Assembly: GCA_013396525.1 (NCBI GenBank)
Contig: VWYX01000203.1
Coordinates: forward strand, 124,001 to 188,000
DNA length: 64,000 nt
From: Chaetorhynchus papuensis
Taxonomy: Eukaryota > Chordata > Aves > Passeriformes > Rhipiduridae
Direction: 5' to 3'
Each line of letters begins with the position of its first letter. Position 1 is the stretch's first letter. Of the stretch, positions 25,501 to 37,500 are shown in pieces. Made by a program: the position numbers and the translations under genes. Below the pieces are notes generated by a model. That model saw only the letters and a list, made by a program, of their open reading frames with translations, did not search any database and had not been told where the DNA came from.

Positions 25501-28500
25501 GGTTTGGGGAGAACTGAGACAGGAACTGGGAGGCTTTGGCCTTTTGTGTTGCTTGGTATCTCAGCAGTCGTGCTTGTGCTCTCGTGATGCCTCTCTCCTC
25601 TTTGCCTAGCATTTCTGTAGCTCTTGCCAGTGTGGCTTGTCTTTGACAATGTCAGCCGCCTAAGATTAACTGGTATGCATCCTCAATGACGTATGTTTGA
25701 CAAACTGGTGTTCCCTTGTATTAGGGTTCAGTGCATTGAGTGAGATGAAATGTGTCAAATGCACTGAAAATTATTACTAAAAGGCAACAAGAAGAGGGAA
25801 GAAAAGCCTGCTAATTCCACTGACAAAGGATGATGCAGGACTGATTCACAGCACGTTAATTCCAAATGTCTCTCTATCTTTCTTTCCTTCTTAAGACTGT
25901 CTACAATTTATTAATATAATTATTGCCTGAACTGACATCCTGTGGATTAAGGATTTGTAGATACGAAGAAAGCTGTACAAACATGTTTAGTTACATAACA
26001 AATCAAAAAGCTTTCAAAGGGCAAGAAAACCTGTCCCCATTCTGGTCTTCTAATAAACATCAAGCTTAAAGGAAAAGTGGTAAGAAGTCTCGGATGGTGC
26101 AAGTGATAGTCTGTTAGAAGGGGAAAGATTGCCTATTTTATAAGTAATGGGGATTTAAAAGTTTAATGCATTGAAGGTGTTTCAGAGGTGATGCATGAGT
26201 CTAGAAAATGATGTAAATAGTGTTTTAAAGCTTCTCTTAGTACAAAGAAGTTGAAGTCCTTTTAGCATGCAATGTTTGTGAGCTATTCGAGACTGCTAGA
26301 CTTTCAGAAAGAAACCTCACAGCATCTCTTTTTACAATGTATTTCTTTCCTTGTGTCATGGGGTTTTTCTGTGATTGTCTCACATTGTGTAGCACTAACT
26401 GTTTAATTATGGCGTTTTTAATTGGACTGATAGTAATCCAAAATCACTATGTCATCTCTGCTACCTTGAAAACTTGAAAGGGAGTTCCTTCTGTGGTGGT
26501 ATTATTGCCCTTGGGTATATTGGAGTTACAGCACTTGCCAAACTCTGGAGCAAGACCTTGCTTGAAGGTCAGTCTGTGGCCTGTTGGTTTTGCCGATAAC
26601 TCAGCAGGTTGCAAAGAAAATGTAGGAGGTTTCAGTTGACTTGATGTCTCTTGGCAAGAGCTTAGTCATTAACAAGACAAAACCATTTCTAACAAAGAAA
26701 CACCTGTTCTTAAGCACTGAGTAGTGCTGCTAGTAATGATGCAAAACCTACTAACTGCTGTGGGAGATCATGCAATATCTTTCAATGGGGAAGGTAACTT
26801 TTCATTGTATAATGAAGAAGTTGCTTTGGATGGAACTTTGCATGAGAGTTAGAGACTAAGATGATATAAATGTCACTTACTTTGACAAGCTATTTAAAAT
26901 TCCCTGTTTATTACTTTTAACTACATCATTTTAGGTTGTCAGTGTCAGACTATGTAAGAAAACTTAGGAAGTGAAGTGAAGCAACAGAATTTAAAGATCT
27001 GGTAGCTCTGTGTTAGTATTTACACGGTGTCACTGTGCCTGTTAAATTTGAACCTGAAATCTTGTGTTTTTTACAAAACCAAGTGGGCTACTTTAAGTGA
27101 TAGATCCAAAAACCAAAATAAAAATTAAGGTTTTGATAGAAGCAAGTGTCTGTGCAAGGGACAGGTTTCCTTCTCCACCCTGGGACCTCCCACCCAAATG
27201 GGTGTTGCATTCTTATGTCTTAAATGCTTTATGCTAACCCCTAGCTCTTTCAAATGAAAAAAATGGATAAAAGTGTCATCTTTTGGGATTTTTGTCTTAA
27301 GACTTGAGTGTTTACATACAATTTAATATCATTTCTGCTTCTGTCTATCTGTCTTTCCATTTTAACTGCAGATGATTTGGAAATCCAAATGTTTTTACAG
27401 TAGTTGTGGGAATAACTCAGATGGCCTTTTGAGTCTGGCTTTTTGGTATAAAGGCTTGGAAAGTATGTTTTATATATTTATTCTGGTACTGTGCTAATTA
27501 GGTTGCTTGTGACCTGGAGTGTTTCCAATGGGAACTATGGAGCTATTGAAGATTATGAACCATCTTTGGCAGGAATCATGGTGTACCTGCGGTAGCTTGC
27601 CTAGACTGGCAGAAATTGTGGTGTCATGACCATTATTCCATAGATCTAGAAACATTTCTTGTCTGACAAAACTGAAACAAGAAAAAAACAACCTCTGCAC
27701 ATCATCTTTGTACCACTGTAACTGACTTTCCTTCGAAAGGAGTATTGTTTAAATTTTTAGTTAACCAAAAAGATCAAAGGGATATGGAGGGCATTAGTTA
27801 TTACTAGAAGTGTTGCTTGGATGAAATGTGGGAGTTCTAAACAATTTTAAAATCACTTATGTTTAATTTTTATAGCTCAAAACTGAGGCAAGTGTGACCG
27901 TTTCATTCAATTATTCTTCAAGCTTGTAGTTTCAGTAGCTGTCGCTTAGTGCAGAATAAAAAGTTCAGCTGGAGGTATGAGTTCAGCTACAGAAGGTCTT
28001 GTATGGTCCAGTCATTTATTTCTTGAATGTTGTTAGCTCATACAAGTCTAATGTGTGCTTGTACTGCAGCAAACAGTAGCAGGTGTGCTGTAGATCTAAT
28101 TTGTATCAATTAAAGTATAAAGCTGTTTCTGGGACAGCAATTGTTTCTGCCTTCCTTGTTGAACTCTTGACTAGCAACTATGTTGCCCATGTACCTTTTT
28201 CTGAGAAAGACTGCAGCCCCATCTTTAGACCAAATGGTCCTTCTACAACTTCATTACCTTCCAAATGCATATTGTGTTCCTCTTTTTTTTTAACATGGAA
28301 GCTGTTCTGGGGTGATGTTATAAGGTTTTTGGGGGTTTTTGTTCCTTAACCATCTGCTTAATGCCCAAGGATGCAGTTTCTTTAAGAGGGACCCAGGGGG
28401 TGCGGCCACGGGACCTGGGTGTGGGTCAGTTGAACGGCTCGGCCCAGTGGCTCGGGGGCTCTGGGGGTCTCGGCGGGGCGTGCGCCAGGAGCACTGTGCT

Positions 28501-31500
28501 GCTCTTTGTGGGTTTTTTTGTTGCCCTAGCTGGAAAAAGGTTGTGTTGGGTTTTTTTCCCTTCCCTCCCCCTTGCCTCACTGCCTTCCTTCCCTTGTCTC
28601 CGGTCTGGGGAGCCTGCAGGGTGGCCTCGGCTGGTCCGAACCCCGGGGAAGGACAAGCCGTTGAGTGAGAGGATGCATAGGTCCACCAGAGGCCTGCCTC
28701 GAGGAGGAGGACCAGTGCCGGCAGGCCCGCGGGGTCCGAGCCCCAGGGAATGCTGAACCGTTTCACCTGCTGTGGGGAGGAGGACCAGCACCTGAGAGTC
28801 AACAGGTTTTTTTTTTTTCATCTGCTCTGCTCCAGGCTGCTGCGTGGACCTCTCCTTCCCCTTCCCTTCCCGAAGATTGGGGGAGCCCAGTTGCCAGCCC
28901 GTGTGTTTGTTCCTTCTCCGGGCATTTGTTCTATTTTGAGGTTTTTTTCCTGTTCTACTCTGTTTTGTTCTATGTTAATAAACAGTTCATTTTTTTTCCA
29001 CGTTCACCTGCTGTTATCAATTTGCCTCATTGGTGGAGGAAAGGGGAGGTCCTTTCACTTTGGAGGAGACACTCATTCCGGAGCATTTCCTCCTGAAGTC
29101 TTGTCTCCAAAACCAAGGCAAAAGTGTAGGAAGAAGTCTCCTTTTTGTTCTCCAGTATCAATCACTTTTCTTCAGAGTGGGTATCCTATTGTTTGTCAGT
29201 TACATTTCATGACCAACTCTAAATGGATTACATTTAAGGTACCTTAGCAGCCCTCTTTAATGTCACTGATCTCAGTAGAAATCTGTTACATCACCTTTTA
29301 ATGAGGTAAAGGAATGTGATTGAATACTGTTCCGTCACAAGCATCTAGACATAGAAAACAGTTCACTTTCTCTTTACTTAGTAGGGTGCTATCATATTCT
29401 GCATGTTTTTTCAAAAAGAATTGAAGCATTGAATATTCTAGGGAGAAGATATTTCAAAAGGGGAGAATGCTAAACATGAAGGACATTAAGGCATTATTAC
29501 TGGAGTATTTAATACAGCATTGTTGATCAATGAAGGGGCAAAGTTTAATTTTTTTTCTTTTTTCACCAGATCTTGTTGCCACTTATTTTTGTGGAGGGTC
29601 AAATAGAGGACCTTACTGTAATCCTGCTAAGTGAATTTACATATGTCACTTTCAAACAGTTTTGAACAAAATTATTTTTGATATTATTGAGATACATCAA
29701 AATCATGAAAACAATTTTTTTTTCCTTCTAACTCTTTCACCATCCAGGTCTAGTAACATTTGCTGTTTGAATGCATATCACATCTCGTGACTATTTAGAA
29801 AGTGGACCACTGTGCCAAATTGCTCTAGAGTTTTATTGGCACCAATGAAACAGCTAGTTTCAGGTAGCTAGTTTCAAGTATTTTCATAGAAGATTGCTAA
29901 CTCAGATGTGCGTCTTCTAAAACCTAATAACACTTAAAAGCATAGGAAGGATTTGGAGAGGTTTGATTTGTAAGAAGCTACTGTATTGCTGATTCCTAGG
30001 GCTGTTGTCCTTTCAAATGGGGTATTATACCTGGATGGCATTTTTGTCCATGGGAACGCAGGCACTTATGTGCATATACAGAATTATAGTAGTTTGCTAG
30101 TCAGAATTATTAAGAGTTCAGGCATTAATAAAATATTATTTACATTAGAAAATTTTTTCCCAGTTAGACTGAGTTCTGGAGGACAATGTTTTTTATACAA
30201 GTTGACATTAATGATAGAGCTACAGCCCTTTGTTTCCATTAACAATAAAAATACAGCAGTATTAAAAATACATAATGACATAACAGGGGCATAATACGAT
30301 GAGCAAAACATGAAGGCAAAACCAAGTAGTTTTTCCCATGGCGGAGGATATTATTGATAATGAATTTAAAAATTCTAACAAAGATTCCTGTCTGAAGGAT
30401 GAGACTTACTTGTTTTAAAAGACATGTCAATGTGTATAGCACTTTGTTAATTGCACTCATGATGGAATACTAAACATGTACAGTCCAGATTTGACCAGTC
30501 TCTGGTGTTAATACCCCCAGAGTGGCTGCTGAGAAAAGTATCTACTGTCAAGCTGGCCATCTCCACTGGGGCGCTGCTGAAGAAGTCAGTGTCACTCAGT
30601 GTCCTCTGACACAGAGATGGAAGGTTCACCATTGTAATCCTAAACTGGCTGCTTAAATGAAGTCTAGTTGTTGCAGGTCTTGGCAGTTTTATGGATAGGA
30701 GCTTTGAAATGTGAGCAGTGTAAAGATGGAGCAAATTAATCTGTTTGCTTTTTTGATCTACTTTAAATAAAGTTTATTATATGCAATCAAGCCTACACTT
30801 CACTGGTATTGAAATAGAGCCTCTTTGTATGTAAATGCATTGAAGGAACTTGCACAGGATCAATTCATCTTCATATTTAGCTTTCCCTATCTCACAATGA
30901 GGATATGGCATACAATACACTGCTTACAGTAAGTTACAGTGCACTTCATAATACACAGTTTCTACTTGTGTGAGTACTCTCTATCTCGCTCCATCTTTTT
31001 GGTTTGCATATGTTTTTAGGATCCTGTCAAGAATCAGACACCCACCATTCACTGTTGCTGAGTATCTCTGGTGAACTTGTGAGACTTTCCCAGATGTTTA
31101 TAATTGCAAATAAAGAAGGTTCCAGAGTTGGTGTCCAAAGAGAATACAATGCTTTCAGTAATCAGAAATGTGTTTATTATTGCATATAGCTCTGACTTAT
31201 GCCAATCTGTATCAGTGTTGATAACTCAGTTTACATGGAAACTGACACTGTAGGTGTAGGTGTTGGCTGAACTTGAACACTGATCTCTCAGTGTAATATT
31301 TAACTATGCCAGGAATATGACTACTTATGTTGTTTTCAGCCAGGAAATGGAATTCATTCCCTTATAATATTTCTGCATCTGTCTGATTCTGTCAGTGGAG
31401 GTCTTTTCACTGATTTCAGTAGCCACTGGGTTTGGAACACTGTCTGTAGTGGAGTGGTTGACAAGCTAAAATAACTGGGAGAAGTACTTACTGCAGTTTT

Positions 31501-34500
31501 TTATTGCAGGAGTTTATAGAAAAAGAGAACTATGAAGAAAATAATGGCCATATGTGGAATGTGTGGAGAAGCGGGGTTTCTAGGCTCCATGTGCATCTAA
31601 TGTCCTCTATCTTTCATTAAGTCAGAGAGTGGGATGAGCATCATGGCTGTTTAGAAAACCTTTCTGGAAATGACACTGGCACAACAGTGCATGAGCCCTG
31701 AGCAGAATAGTCAACAGCCCCTTTGCTTCTTTAAAAGTTGTTTGGTGGAAGCACCAATAAAATAATCTCTAAAAAGAAAACCTCTCCTGACAAGAACTTA
31801 TACTGTATGACCTGCTTGGCCTTTTTCATTATTCATGTCTCTATGGCTTATATGGAAATGTGGCTTATCAAGAAATGGAGTAAAATTTCATACTTTCCAC
31901 TTCAAGGATGGAATTCTACAAAATTCTATTAAATAAATTAATGACAGTGGTGGTGGTATTCTGTTAAGAAACAAGCAGTGAAAGTGCCCCTTAAGTTACA
32001 TCCTCAGAGTTTTAGATGTATTTTGGGGATTGTTCTTCAAATCCCATTTTAATCATTCAGTAGCCTCTCTTGAATGTTTGTATTTAAAGATGAATTCTCA
32101 CAAGTTCATTGTGTTTAGCAAACTATTCTGAAAAGACAACAGTTAGAGAAATTGGTGATGTGAACCTCCACATTGCCTGGAATAGTTTTTCTCCCCAGGG
32201 GGTGTTAGGTTTTCCAAGGAAGGTATATCTGTCACCAGCAGACCCTTCCTCAGCCCTCCCCCTGTACTTCAGCCTTCCCCATGGGTGTGTGATGGGGAAT
32301 ATTGCTTCATATTCTCAGATGGCTTTAATACACAGATACCAATAAAGAAGTGGAGGAAGGCTTAGGACATAACATTGTTGAAGAGCCCTACAGTTACACA
32401 GAGGATGGCAAAGGGGAGCTGGGGAGAGAAGGAAATGGGAGTAGTTTGCTTACTTTGGCACAAAGTTCCCAGGAGGATATCTCCTTACACACCAGTGTTT
32501 TAATAGAAGAGAGATTCTTCTTTGGATCCATCAGGAATTAGCTAACAGTTCAATTCTGCTAGGAAGCAGTCTAGGCTTTCAATATAGATTTGATTTTGGT
32601 AATAGTTCCATCATTCCTAAACAAGCATTCTGATTATCTAGTAACTACTACAGATTTAGGGAAATCCCTTGTTAATATTTTTTTTCCTTGGATTTTTTTT
32701 TTTTTTTGTCTTAGTCCCTGCAGTTGACAAACAAGGTTAAGGGATTCACTGATGTGGAAAATACTGAAATCACTGTAGGCTTTTTGTTCTTTCTCACTGT
32801 CTTGGACTATATATATGAGAGATTTCTTGTCCTCATATTCCCTTAGTTTTAGACAAGCTTTTGAGATCTTTGTTTTTTGTAGGCAAGGTCTGCCTTCCTG
32901 CAGACAAAATAAAAAGTTAATGCTGTTATTGTTCTGTGTCCCAGACCTTGTCACTCTCCCGAGCTCTCCCCACTCCCTTTTCTTCTAACCAACATAATCT
33001 CCCATTTTTCATTTGGAGAATGACAGATTCAAGAGTGTTATAGGAAATGCAATGGAGCAAGAATTCTCACCAGAATTTTGCTGCTGGTATTGTTGAACTA
33101 AACCTCTTTGGTGTGGGTATTAGTAAATTTTCGGCAAATGAAACTTTTAAGTGTTGTGAATTCAGAGTATACTACTTCGTTGCAGGCAGTGATGAACATC
33201 TTTTTCTGTAACTTCTACAGCTGCCTTTTCAGTTTTAACCTTTGTGTTATTGTGCTTTGTTTCTCAGCTATGTGTAAACACACGTATGTGTATACTTCTA
33301 TCTTTTTATACGTAAATCATGATGCAGCATCAGAATTCAGGTTTTGAGTTGCTTTTGCCTCTATCGTATCAATAAAATTCTACAAATATGCAAAATACAT
33401 GTAAGTCAGTGCGACATTACAGCATTTGGGGCAAGAAAAATGCATGGGTTCAGTTTCTTTTTAAAGATAGTTCCTCAGTACAAGAGATCTTTGGGTATGA
33501 GTGTTTTCAAGTCAAAACAGGTGGGACACACAACATGTAATACACTTGTGCTTAGCTGTTGCTGAGGATTTGGGGTGCTTTTCAAAGCAAGTTCCTCATC
33601 CTACTTAGAGCAAGGCTTGTATTTTGTGAGGATCTCAGCTTAATTATGACAATAACTGAGGTAGTTTCTGTTTGCAAATCAGTACTTTACACTTTTTGCA
33701 AATCAGTACTTTACCATGATGGAAATAATACAAATATAAGAATGGTGGTCCATACTCCAGTAGACTAACATATACAACTGTGGGTTGATTAATCATATTG
33801 CTGTACATTGGAGCTTTACATAGTTGTTTATGTGAATGGCATGCAGATGAAACATGAATAAATGAAAAATAGGCACTTGTAGGAGACAGTTTTTTTATTA
33901 CAATTCAACTGTGTACATACAATCTGCCTTGGTATGGGGAACAGCTACATAATCATTATGCAGATCCAGATTGATACTCATGTAGCAGAAAAGATCTTTA
34001 GATGTTTTGTCTTCTCTGGGTATATACGTGTGTGTGCATGCACAGTGTTGCATTCCACTGAGGGAAACTGCGAGGAGTTGTTTTAGAAATGGATGGTCAG
34101 GAACGAAATTAAGCCAAACGAGGTGAATGTTGTTATCTGAGAACCGTTTATTGGTAACGAAAAAAAGAAAAAGAAAAAGGAGCTGCGACGGACGCCCGGA
34201 CACGCTGTGAGTAGGCTCTCGGACCGGAGGTCCAGGACCCCGTACAGGGTCACGGCCAGGATCGCCGCGACCAGCTGGATCGGGGCGGCAGGGTGGGCTG
34301 GATCGGCGTGGCAGGGTTGAATGCAGGCAGCCCAGGCAAGGGCGCGGGGGCGAAGCGGCAAGGCGGCGGTCAGGGACACAGGGAGGCAGGACAGGCACGA
34401 GGGCGAGCAAGAGCCAGCGAGGGCAGGAGAGCCAAAAGGCAGGCAGGGGCCACGGCAAAGGAGGGAGCGAGCGAGCTAGTGACGGCCCCAGGGAGCCCCT

Positions 34501-37500
34501 CAGCTGAACCCACAGCAAAAAAGCAAGTCCCAAAAGCCTCCGGCCAAAAGACAAGTCTCCAAAAAGCATAAAACCCAAAAACCCCCAAAACCAAAAAGCA
34601 CCATATCCAAAGCCCCTCAGAGCGTGTGGTGCAGTTACTTCTTATGCCCTCTAGCTCCTCCCAAAGTCTGCAGGCTTCAGGAGGCCATTGGCGCAATCCA
34701 CTGTCCCACTGCAATCCATTGGTGGAGACCTTTCGTAGGATTGGAGAAGCCCCTCTGGGGAGTTCAGTGTCTCCTGCTGATTGCCTGTCCCATGTGAGGT
34801 GTTGCCAAGTGAAGTCCTCCCAGAGACTAGGCTTCTTCTAGTTGCCTCCTGCACGTGGCACATGTGCAACCCCTCCCCCATGTGCCTCTGACAATCAGTG
34901 TTGAGACAAATCAAAACTAAATTTGTTCCTCACACACAGATAAATAATAATGTTTACATTAATTTAGGAAAAGTTTTCGAAAATTCTTGAAAAAGAGTGG
35001 ATGGAAGCACTGACTAAGGGGGTTGTAGAAGTGATGGGAAACTCTTGAAGTAAAATGAGCTTTGCTGTAAGTATGATTGAACACTGCTTTGCTTTTCACA
35101 CTCCTAATGTGCATGTGGCTTGCCTGCTAACCATGGCTAAAAGGCATGAAGTCACAGACAACTATTAAAACGTTTAGATTCCTAGCTTGTAAATATTGCA
35201 TTTCTCACAGAATTGGAGTGAAATCCAGTCTTATGTTTCATGTTCATCCACTTCATATCCATTGGGATGCAGCATTTGTGAAAGAATCAATTATCCATTT
35301 GTTAGTCTGGGGAGCTTTACAAATTATACATTAGCAGATTGATTTCTCAAGTTCACCATTGGGGGACTGATTGTATAAGGTGGGTTGATGATAAGTGTCA
35401 GGGGAGAAGGAGTTGCCACAAAGAACACAATTAAAAGAAGCTTTCTGAGTGGCCGTGAATTTACTCCTAATTGAAGAGCTGACTTAATCCATAGTAAGAG
35501 CATTTATTTCAAGCATTTTACATTAGGTAATTGATTATCACATGAGGTACATTTGCTGCTAGATATTTGATTTTCCTTTCCTTTAAATTTAGGATTTTGC
35601 AAAACCATGTATTTAGATCTCTATGTGCAAGGTATCTGCTAGCTTTCTCTCCGGCTCCCTAAACTTCTTTTTCGTCCATTAAGGTAACATTTTTTTTGTT
35701 CTGTAGTGTCAGCTTGACATTATTGATTTTGAACAGTCAAACTTACTTATGTTGTCCAGAATTCCAAACATGTCTCCACCCGAAAGAAAACTGCAGCTAA
35801 TGGAAATTCAGTGGAAGGTATTTTTTCCTTCTTTGCTGGTACTTCAACAGTGTGTTAAATTCTGAAGCTGCTTCCAGGTAAATCATTTAAGTGTATTTGC
35901 ATTCCTAACTAACAGGATCCTCCTTATTGCCAGATTTGAATTATGTTGCTTGAGAATTATATGTGTGTATTATTATAATTTATACAGTATTGGAAGTATC
36001 ATTCTGATCACAAAGTAGTTGTGTGTTTTTACTTAATTGGCCTAATGCTAGGGGTCCTGATTATGTAAAAAAAAGATTACCCAATATAGTGCTGGTAAAA
36101 TAATAAATAGTAGCTTTTTCAGCATTTTATATACAGCTGCCTCTGGTTTTATGACATGAGGTTTAAGATTAGATAATCTCTTAACTGAGTGATATTTACA
36201 TGGATTATATGTTCTAAATTTTAGATTCTTGTACATTTTACAGGTTTTTTCAACACCCATTTAAAATTCCTTTAAAACAGTCAACTGACCAAATTCCAGT
36301 GCATATCATGGTTCCAACTGCATTAAATAATCAGTTCTTCAAATTATGATGAGTTAGTGACTACCTATGTCTTCTCTAACCTTGAGTGATTCTTCATCTT
36401 CTCTGGACATGTAAAGGTAGATCTTGCAGGAGGGACATTTATTCCTTTACTGTAAAATCCAAAGCCCATTTCCTTTTGTCAGGCAAATAAACTTCTCAGT
36501 GAGTTAGCTGGAAAAAGCTTTAAAAAACCACAAGGGAAGGGCAGTTGTAACTCCATGCCCGAGTTTATAACATTTAATAAAAAGATGAAAAACAAAAACA
36601 GGATGAGGGAGGTGACCCACAGTATTATTTTTGTTCCTCCTTTCCGAAATATCAGAATTATCCACGGGGTATTGATAAGGTGGTAGCTTTGCTCACTGGC
36701 ATGGAAGTGTATTTAAACAAATGGTGGAAAGAAGAGTTGGAGCTGTTTCCAGAAGAAACACTTTGGTTTAGATAATATATGTACCAATTTTATCTGTGGT
36801 CTTTTCTTTCTCATTTCCTGAATAGTTTGAGATCTTAAAGAGTTCTCAAACAGCTTTCCAGTGGAACATAGCTCTGGAGTCATAGGCTTGACTGTTATTT
36901 AACTCTGAACAAGAAGATTCTGGCATTAGCAGTTCTTTCTGAAACTTTGTTTTTAGATGCATGTTATATTCAGCCTGGACTGTTCATGGTCTATCATCAC
37001 TTTCTGAGCACCACAGAAAGTTCTGAATTGTAAAGTCAGTGAACAGGCTAATAGTCTAGTTTGTGCTAGTGTGACTTGAGTGCTGAAAAAAATTTACTCT
37101 GTGTTTGCTTTGCCTTGTGTATGTCATTTCCTGTTGAAACTTAGCAGGAGGTTTGTGTGAATGATTAGGTCTCTTCTGGTTGAATTTAGTTGTTTTCCCT
37201 GATGGTCATCTGTGTATGATGCAGACAAAAAGGAAAAACAATAGGAGAAAGAAAAAGTTAATAGCAACTGATAGAGGTGTTGAGTGTGCAGAAGTAGTAG
37301 TAACAAAGTGCTAGTTATTATATGCTGTTATGAAATACTGTATCAATTTTTTGTTTAACAACAGAAAAAGCTTGGAAGTACTGTGCGCAATTTTGAATGT
37401 GGGAAAAGTGCAGATACACTGACAACATTCTAGAATCTTAGTATCATAGAATATTAAGTGGTTAGCGTTAGAGTGTAAAGGTTACGTAGTCCTAATCCCC

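Noticed and set aside
28290..29247. Frames of up to 170 codons on both strands
   Set aside because: They sit in the GC-rich LTR at 28303-29128, overlap each other in several frames, and have proline/arginine/glycine-rich shadow composition.
31510..31600. Exon-like open stretch after TTTTTTATTGCAG in intron 4
   Set aside because: The acceptor is reasonable, but there is no donor close to the open part and no similarity to VPS41 or any family I know.
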